Source of the DNA: UBA1240 sp045599185
GTDB lineage: Bacteria > Spirochaetota > Spirochaetia > Treponematales > Treponemataceae
Assembly (NCBI GenBank): GCA_045599185.1
Contig: JAZRVO010000017.1
Span: 1 to 33,329 of the forward strand
Reading direction: 5' to 3'
DNA length: 33,329 nt
Shown here: one piece after another, positions 1-5,865 of the stretch
Position numbering within the stretch: position 1 is the first letter of the stretch
How the letters are laid out: each line of letters begins with the position of its first letter
Position numbers and translations under genes: made by a program
The notes under the pieces: model-generated
Told to the model about the DNA's origin: nothing
What the model saw: only the letters and a program-made list of their open reading frames with translations
The model's database searches: none

Positions 1-357
1 GAAATTATCAGAAATGATGCATTTCATTATATTCAGGCTTCTGGTAAAGACATAAAGCATGTTGAAAAAAAAGGAACAAACTGGAAGGTTGATTCCGCTG
101 ATGGTTTAAGACTTAGAAACAGTCCTTGGGGTGAAAAAGTAGGTCTTCTGGAAAATGAAACTTTACTTGTTCAGACAGAACAGACTTTATATCCTTTCTA
201 TGATTCTATAGATGATCAGTGTGGATTCTGGATTCCGGTAAAAATAGTAAATAAGCCAGAGGATTACAACAGTGATTATAAAGAAAAACTAATCTGTGAT
301 TATCCAGATGAGACAGACGGTTGGGTGTTTTCTGGGTTTCTTAAGAAAATGGATTAA
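1..357 (+). CDS. partial SH3-like domain protein (5' end outside window)
   Basis: Frame 1 is open from the first base to a TAA at 355-357, giving 118 C-terminal residues. A bacterial SH3-like repeat is suggested by the pattern GLRLRNSPWGEKVGLLENE followed further on by GWVFSGFLKK at the very C-terminus, as in cell-wall or periplasmic SH3b modules. The start, and any signal peptide or lipobox, lie outside the window, so location and function are unknown. It is the last gene of an integron cassette whose attC begins about 100 bp downstream (454). Codon use is A+T-rich like the other cassette genes. It could be part of a lipoprotein or of an immunity-type protein; the SH3 call rests on pattern only. 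Confidence 0.7.
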   Translation, partial: EIIRNDAFHYIQASGKDIKHVEKKGTNWKVDSADGLRLRNSPWGEKVGLLENETLLVQTEQTLYPFYDSIDDQCGFWIPVKIVNKPEDYNSDYKEKLICDYPDETDGWVFSGFLKKMD

Positions 358-365
358 GATGTTTT

Positions 366-405
366 TTTCTTATTTAAATCAATACGGATTGATTTAAATA
401 AGAAA
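366..405. repeat. perfect 18-bp inverted repeat (hairpin, possible terminator)
   Basis: TTTCTTATTTAAATCAAT at 366-383 is followed by the loop ACGG and then its exact reverse complement at 388-405. It begins 8 bp after the SH3-like gene. The stem is almost all A/T, so it is not a classical GC-rich terminator, although T and A runs flank it. Comparable perfect palindromes follow two other cassette genes (1757-1791, 2220-2253). Confidence 0.7.
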
Positions 406-453
406 TGAAAGAAAAATGTTTGATGGAACAGGAAATCCATCTGTAGTAAGAAC

Positions 454-518
454 GTATAACAATATCTTCAAAATCCGACAGGCAGTCAAGCAGCCTGCGG
501 TTTAAGATTATGTTAGTC
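454..518 (+). other. attC: attC recombination site 1 (65 bp)
   Basis: The left core box is GTATAAC (454-460) and the right core box GTTAGTC (512-518). Between them the CCG-A-CAGGCAG stem pairs with a CTGCCTG-CGG arm (here one base off: CAGCCTGCGG), and an L-box pair TTCAAAA/TTTAAGA is present. Layout and length match the other attC sites of the array. The right core departs from GTTRRRY at one base. It separates the SH3-like gene from the zinc-ribbon gene. Confidence 0.8.
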
Positions 519-521
519 GGA

Positions 522-536
522 TTGCTCACTGAGCAA
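522..536 (+). repeat. mini-hairpin at cassette 5' end
   Basis: TTGCTC-act-GAGCAA is a 6-bp stem with a 3-nt loop. It starts 4 nt after the right core box of attC site 1 and lies just upstream of the start codon at 550. The same geometry recurs after the other attC sites with different stem sequence. Confidence 0.7.
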
Positions 537-549
537 CAGTATTAAAAAG

Positions 550-1248
550 ATGAATGAAAAAATTATAGAGTATGTTGAACAAAAAAATAAACTATTCTCT
601 TTTTTATTTTCAATAGATATGTTGAAAACTTCAGACCTTGCAGAAATCGGAATATATTTGCTGGAAAATAATATTGTTGATGATAATATCTGTATACTGG
701 CAGGGTTAGAAAAATCTGAATTAGAAGAAGTTATAAATTATTATAAATTGGTAATATCAAAATTTGGATTATTTTTTTCTAAAGAAGTAATTAAAAATGA
801 GGAAATCAAGAAATATGGATTAATTATTATTAATGAATATTTGAGAAAAAATTATTCAAAATCTTCTTTACTGTCTATTATAAGAGCTATTAATAGAACT
901 ACTTCATATTCTACCGATTTCGTAGCTTTTGATACTATTGAAGATGATAAATCACTTATTAATGAGATTGGACATCCTTATTTTAATCCTGAAATGACAA
1001 AAGATAATTATGAATTTTTTTTAGATGATTTTATACAAACTTTTTATAAGTTAGAAACATTGGCAAATTACAAAGATTTAAGTAATTCTTGTTATTGTCA
1101 AAAATGTAAATCGATTAGAAATTTAAGAATTAAAGAAAGCATCTTTAAAAATTATAATTACTATATTTGCTCACATTGTAAAAATAAGAAAATCATTCAT
1201 TGCCAAACATTGACAGGAATGAAATATTATATATCAGAAAACACATAA
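550..1248 (+). CDS. hypothetical cassette protein with C-terminal zinc ribbon
   Basis: The product has 232 aa, no signal peptide and no membrane segment. The N-terminal 170 residues are acidic and helical and match no family I recognise. Near the C-terminus two CxxC knuckles, CQKC and CSHC, lie about 24 residues apart and are followed by a further Cys, the layout of a zinc ribbon that could bind nucleic acid or protein. The start ATG lies 31 nt after the attC right core; there is no strong ribosome-binding site, and the upstream region holds the mini-hairpin at 522-536. The stop codon overlaps the left core box of the next attC (1243-1249), a tight packing typical of integron cassettes. Function unknown. 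Confidence 0.75.
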   Translation: MNEKIIEYVEQKNKLFSFLFSIDMLKTSDLAEIGIYLLENNIVDDNICILAGLEKSELEEVINYYKLVISKFGLFFSKEVIKNEEIKKYGLIIINEYLRKNYSKSSLLSIIRAINRTTSYSTDFVAFDTIEDDKSLINEIGHPYFNPEMTKDNYEFFLDDFIQTFYKLETLANYKDLSNSCYCQKCKSIRNLRIKESIFKNYNYYICSHCKNKKIIHCQTLTGMKYYISENT

Positions 1249-1307
1249 CACAGTTTTCAAACTCCGACAGGCAGTCGAGCTGCCTGCGGTTTAAAACAAT
1301 GTTATGT
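1243..1307 (+). other. attC: attC recombination site 2 (65 bp)
   Basis: Core boxes ACATAAC (1243-1249) and GTTATGT (1301-1307) are exact inverted repeats. The inner stem CCG-A-CAGGCAG pairs with CTGCCTG-CGG, leaving one unpaired A. The L boxes TTTCAAAC and GTTTAAAA pair with one unpaired C. On the bottom strand these would be an extrahelical T and an extrahelical G, the two features that integron integrases recognise in folded attC sites. The left core overlaps the stop codon of the preceding gene. Confidence 0.9.
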
Positions 1308-1310
1308 GGA

Positions 1311-1322
1311 TTGCCCAGTGGC
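1311..1322 (+). repeat. imperfect mini-hairpin at cassette 5' end
   Basis: TTGCCC-agt-GGC starts 4 nt after the attC right core. The loop AGT matches the ANT loop of its counterparts, but the 3' arm is eroded (GGCCTG where GGGCAA would pair fully). A second small pairing, GCCT...AGGC, runs from 1321 towards the start codon at 1344. Confidence 0.45.
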
Positions 1323-1343
1323 CTGCTTGTTTAGGCAGAAAGT

Positions 1344-1730
1344 ATGAAATCAAAAATAAAGACAGTTTTACTAACAATATTGATTTTTTCTTTTGTAGAG
1401 ATTGCAGTTTATGTCGTATATTCATTATGGGACATAAATGATGGGCTTAGCGGTAATAGAAGTCTTACAGAACAAGAAATTTCGGATAATTCAGTATTCT
1501 TGAACAATTATTTTAATACTCAAGAAAATATACCTGAAAGGTGGAAAATAACAAATTCATATTTTGCAAATGCAATTTATGATGATCCTGTATCTAATCA
1601 ATACATAGTTTATATTGATTGTTATTATGAAAATGAAAAGAAATGCTATGAATTTTCAATATTAAAAGGGTTAAAGAACTATTATATAGATAGAGTTGAA
1701 CAATATTATGTATCCCCGGAATGCAATTGA
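1344..1730 (+). CDS. hypothetical membrane-anchored cassette protein
   Basis: The product has 128 aa. Residues about 7-29 form one hydrophobic segment after a short Lys-rich N-terminus (MKSKIK), so it is either a signal anchor or an uncleaved signal peptide. The rest (about 30-128) is soluble, rich in Tyr, Asn and Asp, with three Cys in the C-terminal half (C93 and C100 region, and C127), and would lie outside the cytoplasm. I recognise no domain. The start ATG follows the attC right core by 36 nt. No recognisable attC follows; a perfect palindrome (1757-1791) does, so this gene and the higBA pair may share one cassette. Confidence 0.7.
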   Translation: MKSKIKTVLLTILIFSFVEIAVYVVYSLWDINDGLSGNRSLTEQEISDNSVFLNNYFNTQENIPERWKITNSYFANAIYDDPVSNQYIVYIDCYYENEKKCYEFSILKGLKNYYIDRVEQYYVSPECN

Positions 1731-1756
1731 AACAAATAAACTATTATAAAAAGTTT

Positions 1757-1791
1757 ATTTCATAAAGCAAGTCGAGCTTGCTTTATGAAAT
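1757..1791. repeat. perfect 15-bp inverted repeat after the 128-aa gene
   Basis: ATTTCATAAAGCAAG (1757-1771), loop TCGAG, then the exact reverse complement (1777-1791). It sits where an attC would be expected but lacks CCG/CGG arms and core boxes. A flanking pair AAATAAAC/GTTTATTT overlaps its left side. Confidence 0.65.
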
Positions 1792-1897
1792 GAAATCAAA
1801 CTTTAGGGCGGAACAAAGTAGCGGTAGTATGCGGCTTTACGCCGCTTGAAAAAAAGAATAATAAAAGAGATAGTTTTACTCCAATATAGCTATCCGT

Positions 1898-1926
1898 TTG
1901 ACATATACACGCCGTGCGTATATAAT
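1898..1926 (+). promoter_or_regulatory. consensus sigma-70 promoter of higBA, start codon at the +1 position
   Basis: TTGACA (1898-1903), 17-bp spacer, TATAAT (1921-1926): a perfect match to the housekeeping consensus. The higB ATG begins at 1934, 7 nt after the -10 box, so the mRNA should begin at or within a base or two of the AUG. The spacer holds an imperfect palindrome (TATACACGC / GTGCGTATA), a candidate autoregulatory operator. Confidence 0.8.
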
Positions 1927-1933
1927 AATAATT

Positions 1934-2215
1934 ATGATAAAAAGTTTTGCGGATAAAGAAACAGAGCTTGTCTACAATCAAAAATTTTCAAGGCGACTTC
2001 CGAATACAATTCAAAAAGTTGCTTTAAGAAAACTGATGATGTTAGATAATGCAAAGTGTCTGGAGGATTTGAGAGTTCCTCCAAGTAATCATCTAGAACA
2101 ACTTTCTGGAGATAGAAAAGGACAGCATTCAATCCGCATAAATGATCAATGGCGTGTCTGTTTTACAGAAAAAGACGGGCATTATTATAATGTTGAGATT
2201 GTGGATTACCACTAG
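1934..2215 (+). CDS. higB: HigB-type toxin (RelE/ParE superfamily mRNA interferase)
   Basis: The product is 93 aa when started at the ATG at 1934 (MIKSFADKETE), which matches the usual family N-terminus; an upstream in-frame start would overlap the promoter. Family hallmarks are visible: LRKLMMLDNAKCLEDLRVPP, then LEQLSGDRKGQHSIRIND, QWRVCF and the C-terminal VEIVDYH. HigB toxins cleave mRNA at the ribosome and are held inactive by HigA. The toxin-before-antitoxin order is typical of the higBA family. No Shine-Dalgarno sequence precedes the ATG, and the promoter abuts it. Oddly, the antitoxin does not follow at once: a 127-bp spacer with a palindrome intervenes. Toxin-antitoxin pairs are common cargo of chromosomal integrons. 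Confidence 0.93.
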   Translation: MIKSFADKETELVYNQKFSRRLPNTIQKVALRKLMMLDNAKCLEDLRVPPSNHLEQLSGDRKGQHSIRINDQWRVCFTEKDGHYYNVEIVDYH

Positions 2216-2219
2216 GAGT

Positions 2220-2253
2220 GTGATAAAAATTCCATCCGTGTAATTTTTATCAC
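2220..2253. repeat. 12-bp inverted repeat between higB and higA
   Basis: GTGATAAAAATT (2220-2231) and its exact reverse complement (2242-2253) enclose a 10-nt loop, 5 bp after the higB stop. The remaining spacer to higA is more G+C-rich (around 2296-2324) and the octamer CCATCCGT occurs twice (in the loop and near 2298). It may attenuate read-through into higA, or be the relic of a small insertion. Confidence 0.6.
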
Positions 2254-2342
2254 TTCAGTTTGTTCATGCGTTGCATTCTCAAACTGATTACTCTCGCCAT
2301 CCGTAGCTCGCCGCTAACGCGGGGTTATTATAGGAGAAAATT

Positions 2343-2639
2343 ATGTCTGATTTTATCGAAACACCAACAGTCGGAGAAATCCTCAGTGAAGAATTTCTTA
2401 TTCCACTTGGAATTTCTGCTTATAAATTGGCACAGGAAATAAATGTTCCGACTTCACGTATTCAGGATATTCTTCATAACCGTAGAAGAATAACTGTAGA
2501 TACATCATTAAGACTGGCAAAGTTTTTTGGATTGTCTGACGGATATTTTATGTCACTGCAGGATGATATTGATATAAGAAACGCTAAAATAGAACTTGCA
2601 TCACAACTTGAAGAAATAAAAACTTATGTGTACGCGTAG
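2343..2639 (+). CDS. higA: HigA-type antitoxin (XRE helix-turn-helix)
   Basis: The product has 98 aa. A helix-turn-helix of the HigA/VapI family occupies about residues 24-75: LGISAYKLAQEINVPTSRI, then a recognition helix region with ILHNRRRITVDTSLRLAKFF and GLSDGYFMSLQ. HigA neutralises HigB and represses its own operon through operators at the promoter. The start ATG has a clear AGGAG site 7-8 nt upstream (around 2331), unlike higB. It lies 127 bp downstream of higB instead of the usual few bases, so separate translation, and perhaps a separate promoter, is likely. An attC follows 7 bp after the stop. Confidence 0.93.
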   Translation: MSDFIETPTVGEILSEEFLIPLGISAYKLAQEINVPTSRIQDILHNRRRITVDTSLRLAKFFGLSDGYFMSLQDDIDIRNAKIELASQLEEIKTYVYA

Positions 2640-2646
2640 AAAATAG

Positions 2647-2712
2647 CCATAACAATAGTTTCAAAGCCGATGTCAAGGACAAGCCTTGCCACGGTTTAAA
2701 TGCAAGTTAGGT
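2647..2712 (+). other. attC: attC recombination site 3 (66 bp)
   Basis: Left core CCATAAC (2647-2653); right core GTTAGGT (2706-2712), which fits GTTRRRY exactly. The L-box pair TTTCAAA/TTTAAAT is kept, but the central stem differs from the other sites (CAAGG-acaag-CCTTG inside CCG...CGG), as expected for attC sites of different origin that keep the fold and not the sequence. Confidence 0.88.
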
Positions 2713-2715
2713 TAA

Positions 2716-2730
2716 TTGCCCAATGGGCAA
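2716..2730 (+). repeat. mini-hairpin at cassette 5' end
   Basis: TTGCCC-aat-GGGCAA is a perfect 6-bp stem with a 3-nt loop, starting 4 nt after the attC right core and ending about 10 nt before the AAGGA ribosome-binding site of the next gene. Confidence 0.7.
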
Positions 2731-2752
2731 CTTTTTTATAAGGAAAAATGAA

Positions 2753-3694
2753 ATGGCTTGTCATTATATAAAAAAAGATGGTCTGACTTTTTTTACTGAT
2801 AAAGATAAAAATTTAGAATTTATAGTTTATGAAAAAAATTCTTATTCTGATAAAAATGTTTTGATTGATGAATATATAAAAACTAATAATTTTCGGAAAG
2901 TTATAATTCTAAATAATGAAAATATTTCTAATAATTTAAAAGCACTTGTGAAGTTTCCTGAATTAGAAGCTATACGAGTTTATTATACGGATAAAAAGAA
3001 TAAGTATGATTGTTCACTATTTAATAGTTTCAAAAATTTAAAATTACTTTCATGCGAATTGGAAAACATCGAATTAAAACTTCCAGAACTAAAAACACTT
3101 TCTGCTTCATATGGTAAAAATGTAATTATAAGTCCGGAATGTACGGATCTTGAAAGTGTTTGTGTACATAGATGTAAAGATTTTGAAGCATTCTGGTTAC
3201 AGATGAAAGAAATTCCTTCAGTAAAAAAAATAGAAATTTCTTTCTGTACATTACCAGATTTGTCATCTATCTGTGAAATGCCTTCGCTTGAAGAACTTCA
3301 TTTTGTATATACAAAAAAACTAGAAGATATTACAGGTATCGTAAAATTGAAAAGGACTTTAAAACACCTGTGGTTTGAAGAAGCGTCTGCTAAAAATATT
3401 ACCAATTGGGATTCACTTTCAGAACTCAAAGAATTGCAGGAACTTGTAATTGTAAAATCATCTATTTCAGATTTACATTTTCTTGAAAAACTTCCTAAGT
3501 TAACTAATTTAAGGCTTATTGAAACTAAAGTATTAACGAATGATTTGTCTCCATTGCAATATATAAAATCCGTTTCGTATTTTCATACTGGTATAGATAA
3601 ACAAATAGAAAAGTGTTTGGCAAAAGAGCAGAAACAATTTATGAAAAATGTAATAGAACATGTAAATGAAATTGAAAGATCTATAAAAAAGTAG
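2753..3694 (+). CDS. leucine-rich-repeat-like cassette protein
   Basis: The product is 313 aa from the ATG at 2753 (MACHYIKKDG), chosen because AAGGA at 2740-2744 lies 8 nt upstream; a longer in-frame start at 2723 would fall inside the cassette-end hairpin. From about residue 75 the chain shows irregular LRR spacing: FKNLKLLSCELENIELKLPE, then MPSLEELHFVYTKKLEDITG, LKRTLKHLWFEEA, LKELQELVIVKSSISDL and LPKLTNLRLIET. This indicates a curved binding solenoid. There is no signal peptide or membrane segment, so it is probably cytoplasmic. The highly charged Lys/Glu C-terminus ends in SIKK. Ligand unknown. A half attC follows the stop. Confidence 0.75.
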   Translation: MACHYIKKDGLTFFTDKDKNLEFIVYEKNSYSDKNVLIDEYIKTNNFRKVIILNNENISNNLKALVKFPELEAIRVYYTDKKNKYDCSLFNSFKNLKLLSCELENIELKLPELKTLSASYGKNVIISPECTDLESVCVHRCKDFEAFWLQMKEIPSVKKIEISFCTLPDLSSICEMPSLEELHFVYTKKLEDITGIVKLKRTLKHLWFEEASAKNITNWDSLSELKELQELVIVKSSISDLHFLEKLPKLTNLRLIETKVLTNDLSPLQYIKSVSYFHTGIDKQIEKCLAKEQKQFMKNVIEHVNEIERSIKK

Positions 3695-3714
3695 GTTATA
3701 ATATTGTGAAAGTC

Positions 3715-3735
3715 ACATAACACAGCTTTAAAACA
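3715..3735 (+). other. attC: truncated attC (left half only)
   Basis: ACATAAC (3715-3721) plus CAGCTTTAAAAC matches the left 20 bp of attC site 2, but no stem, right L box or right core follows. The vapBC module beginning around 3843 is therefore fused to the LRR-gene cassette, probably by a deletion or a non-integrase insertion. Confidence 0.65.
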
Positions 3736-3842
3736 GGTAGGAAATGATATTGCATTTTTGAACATACAACTGATTCTAGTAAAAAATTCTAGATATATGT
3801 AACAAAATAAAAAAAATCAGAGCAACACTGAATTTGTAGTAC

Positions 3843-3865
3843 GGCGGGTCAAGCCCGCCTTTTTT
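3843..3865 (+). terminator. rho-independent terminator upstream of vapBC
   Basis: GGCGGG-tcaag-CCCGCC followed by TTTTTT. It would stop transcription arriving from the upstream cassettes and insulates the vapBC promoter that begins 2 bp later. Confidence 0.85.
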
Positions 3866-3866
3866 A

Positions 3867-3909
3867 TTGACAATTAAGAAAATATCCGTATATACTTTAA
3901 TATATACGG
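3867..3909 (+). promoter_or_regulatory. vapBC promoter with overlapping operator palindrome
   Basis: TTGACA (3867-3872), 18-bp spacer, TATACT (3891-3896). CCGTATATA (3886-3894) and its exact reverse complement TATATACGG (3901-3909) are separated by CTTTAA, so the palindrome covers the -10 box, the +1 and the first bases of the ribosome-binding site GGAGGT. This fits autorepression by the VapBC complex. Confidence 0.8.
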
Positions 3910-3919
3910 AGGTATAAAT

Positions 3920-4150
3920 ATGGTTTGCACAAAAGTATTCACAAGTGGAAACAGTCAGGCTGTTAGAATTCCAAAAGAATTTCATATTGATTATTCAAAT
4001 CTTTGCATTAAAAAAATTGGTTCAACAATAATTCTTTTTCCTCCGGAAAATCGCTGGGAAAATTTAGAAAGAAGTCTTTCTGAGTTTTCTGATGATTTTA
4101 TGAGCGAAGGCAGAAATCAACCAGTTTTACAGAAAAGGGAAGAATTTTAG
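3920..4150 (+). CDS. vapB: VapB-type antitoxin (SpoVT/AbrB fold)
   Basis: The product has 76 aa. The N-terminal swapped-hairpin DNA-binding domain shows the family signature TSGNSQAVRIPKEF (about residues 8-21), and the C-terminal half (WENLERSLSEFSDDF) is the flexible toxin-binding tail. Its role is to neutralise VapC and, as a dimer or as the VapBC complex, to repress the operon through a palindrome at the promoter (seen at 3886-3909). GGAGGT at 3908-3913 lies 6 nt before the ATG. The stop codon directly abuts the vapC start, so the two are translated together. Confidence 0.93.
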   Translation: MVCTKVFTSGNSQAVRIPKEFHIDYSNLCIKKIGSTIILFPPENRWENLERSLSEFSDDFMSEGRNQPVLQKREEF

Positions 4151-4555
4151 ATGTATCTTTTGGACACAAATATTTGCATTTATCTCATAAAAAATAAGTT
4201 TCCAATATTGAAACATCGATTATTGGAATGTAATCCAGAGGAAGTATTTGTTTCTTCAATTACTGTTGCAGAAATGGAATATGGAGCATCTAAAAGTCGG
4301 TATCGAGAAAAGAACCGTCAGGCTATGCTTAATTTCTTCTCTTTTTTTGGAAATATTTTAGATTTTTCCACAGAAGATACAGAAGCGTATGGAATTATTC
4401 GTGCATATCTTGAAAAAACTGGAAAAGTAATCGGTCCGTATGATATGCAAATAGCAGCTCAGGGATTAGCTAGGAATCTGACAGTAATCACAAATAATTA
4501 TGATGAGTTTTCAAGAATTCCTGGATTAAAAATTGACGATTGGACTAAAGAATAA
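4151..4555 (+). CDS. vapC: VapC-type toxin (PIN-domain ribonuclease)
   Basis: The product has 134 aa, the normal size for the family. The acidic PIN active site is complete: D5 in LLDTNICIYLI, E41 in ITVAEMEYGA, D98 in GPYDMQIAAQ, and the C-terminal TNNYDEFSRIPGLKIDDW. VapC toxins are Mg-dependent endoribonucleases, often cutting initiator tRNA or rRNA, and are inhibited by VapB. The ATG follows the vapB stop with no gap (TAGATG), giving translational coupling. Nothing suggests inactivation. An attC begins 2 bp after the stop. Confidence 0.95.
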   Translation: MYLLDTNICIYLIKNKFPILKHRLLECNPEEVFVSSITVAEMEYGASKSRYREKNRQAMLNFFSFFGNILDFSTEDTEAYGIIRAYLEKTGKVIGPYDMQIAAQGLARNLTVITNNYDEFSRIPGLKIDDWTKE

Positions 4556-4556
4556 A

Positions 4557-4621
4557 ACCTAACACCAGTTTCAAACTCCGACAGGCAGTCAAGCTGCCTG
4601 CGGTTTAAAACAATGTTATGC
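4557..4621 (+). other. attC: attC recombination site 4 (65 bp)
   Basis: Left core ACCTAAC (4557-4563) fits RYYYAAC exactly; right core GTTATGC (4615-4621). The CCG-A-CAGGCAG / CTGCCTG-CGG stem and the TTTCAAAC/GTTTAAAA L boxes, with the unpaired A and C, are identical to site 2 apart from a one-base loop change. Near identity of sites 2 and 4 suggests homogenisation within this integron. Confidence 0.9.
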
Positions 4622-4624
4622 TCA

Positions 4625-4639
4625 CACGCCACTGGCGTG
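4625..4639 (+). repeat. mini-hairpin at cassette 5' end
   Basis: CACGCC-act-GGCGTG is a perfect 6-bp stem with a 3-nt loop, again starting 4 nt after the attC right core. The stem differs from the TTGCCC/GGGCAA form at several paired positions, so pairing is kept by compensating changes. Confidence 0.7.
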
Positions 4640-4659
4640 GTAGTTTAGGAGAAAAAAAC

Positions 4660-5709
4660 ATGGATAAAGAAATTGTTGTAAAAAAGTATACAGATTTAAA
4701 ACCTTTTTTTAAAACGAAGGCTCTTCAGAATCAAATTATATTGAATAATAATTTTCTGGAAATATATGATTCATGTAAAAATCAAATAGACTTATCAAAT
4801 GGGGTATTAGATGCAGCTTCTGAAGTTGCAACTGTAACAAATTATATAAATCAAGCTACATCTGGAAAAAGCAAATTAGAAGCTATACTTACTCCCAAAA
4901 TGAGAGAAGCTCTTGAAAATGGAACTGCAAACCTTTGTAATTCTCATAAAGATGGAGAAATTTTTTCAAAAATTCAATATAGCGATGGTAGTAGCGAGTT
5001 TATTTCGCTAAAAGAAGTAAAAGGTGCTACAAATTATGGAAATATGGCAATGTTAGCAAACCAAATGCAAATACAACAAACATTAAAAACTGTTCAAGAT
5101 ATCCTTACTGATTTTGCAGAAGAAACAGATAGACAATTAATGTGTCTACAAAGAGATACCCATGATAATAGAATGATAAAAGCAGAAACTGCAAAATTGG
5201 ATTTTGAAGATTTTTTAAAAGAAAACTCTTCTGACTATAAATATTTAATGCATAGCATTAATGAAGCCTATCCATCAATTAGAAAAGAACTAAAAAATAA
5301 TTTATGTGATTTAAAAGAAATTTGTGATCAAATTGATAAAAAGAGAACGTCTTTTGGTATGAAAAAAATGATTGAAAAAGAACAAACTTATATTAATTTT
5401 ATTATGGAAGGTCTTACTCATTTACAGGTTTTATGTAACATTGAAATGTATATAGATTATATGCGTAATGAATATAAATCTATAATTGAAAAAGAAAATT
5501 CCATGATTGATGTTCAGAAAAAATATGCAGATGTTTTATTAGAGTGTTTTACCCAAGAAAAATTGGAGTTACTAAGTGGATTAAGTATTTTTCCAGAAGA
5601 TATTTGGAGAAATAATTTTATGCCTGGTATACAGCTTTTAAATAAAAATATGAAGGAGGCTTTAATATGTCAAAGCAATGTTCAGGAAAGTACCATGGAA
5701 ATGGTATAA
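4660..5709 (+). CDS. hypothetical cassette protein, helical, first gene of an overlapping pair
   Basis: The product is 349 aa from the ATG at 4660 (MDKEIVVKKY), preceded by TTTAGGAGA; an upstream in-frame ATG at 4618 lies inside the attC and is not credible. There is no signal peptide or membrane segment. About residues 115-345 are predicted helical, with heptad-like stretches (for example YLMHSINEAYPSIRKELKNN and KSIIEKENSMIDVQKKYADV). I recognise no family. The following gene starts inside its last 43 nt, so the pair is probably made together and may act as a soluble plus membrane partner set. Codon use is A+T-rich like the other cassettes. A role as immunity or stress protein cannot be judged from sequence. 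Confidence 0.75.
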   Translation: MDKEIVVKKYTDLKPFFKTKALQNQIILNNNFLEIYDSCKNQIDLSNGVLDAASEVATVTNYINQATSGKSKLEAILTPKMREALENGTANLCNSHKDGEIFSKIQYSDGSSEFISLKEVKGATNYGNMAMLANQMQIQQTLKTVQDILTDFAEETDRQLMCLQRDTHDNRMIKAETAKLDFEDFLKENSSDYKYLMHSINEAYPSIRKELKNNLCDLKEICDQIDKKRTSFGMKKMIEKEQTYINFIMEGLTHLQVLCNIEMYIDYMRNEYKSIIEKENSMIDVQKKYADVLLECFTQEKLELLSGLSIFPEDIWRNNFMPGIQLLNKNMKEALICQSNVQESTMEMV

Positions 5710-5864
5710 AATACATTAATGATAATGAAAATTACTGCAAAATATGTCAACAACATATGAATTTAAACAAAAAACGTGTAGGAGAAGGTATTATAGGCGG
5801 GCTAGCAGTTGTTGGTGCTATTATTGCAGCAATATTAGGAATTAAGTCTAAAAAGAAAGATTAA
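5667..5864 (+). CDS. small zinc-knuckle membrane protein, hypothetical
   Basis: The product has 65 aa. The N-terminal half carries C5, H10 and a CKIC pair (C24, C27) that could bind one zinc ion. Residues about 39-59 form a Gly/Ala/Ile-rich membrane helix (GEGIIGGLAVVGAIIAAILG), and the tail SKKKD is positively charged, so the knuckle could lie on either side of the membrane. A strong AAGGAGG lies 8 nt before the ATG, inside the upstream gene, with which it overlaps by 43 nt in another frame. The small size, glycine-rich helix and cassette setting would suit a small toxin or a membrane partner of the 349-aa protein, but no function can be assigned. Confidence 0.7.
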   Translation: MSKQCSGKYHGNGIKYINDNENYCKICQQHMNLNKKRVGEGIIGGLAVVGAIIAAILGIKSKKKD

Positions 5865-5865
5865 A

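Noticed and set aside
1757..1791. Fifth full attC after the 128-aa gene
   Set aside because: The hairpin is perfect but lacks core boxes, CCG/CGG arms and the unpaired bases of the other sites.
454..4621. The spaced similar repeats as a CRISPR array
   Set aside because: Repeats are about 65 bp with internal stems, spacing is irregular (about 0.7-2 kb) and genes lie between; no cas genes are present.
4618..4659. Upstream start of the 349-aa cassette gene
   Set aside because: The ATG at 4618 lies inside the attC right core; TTTAGGAGA supports 4660.
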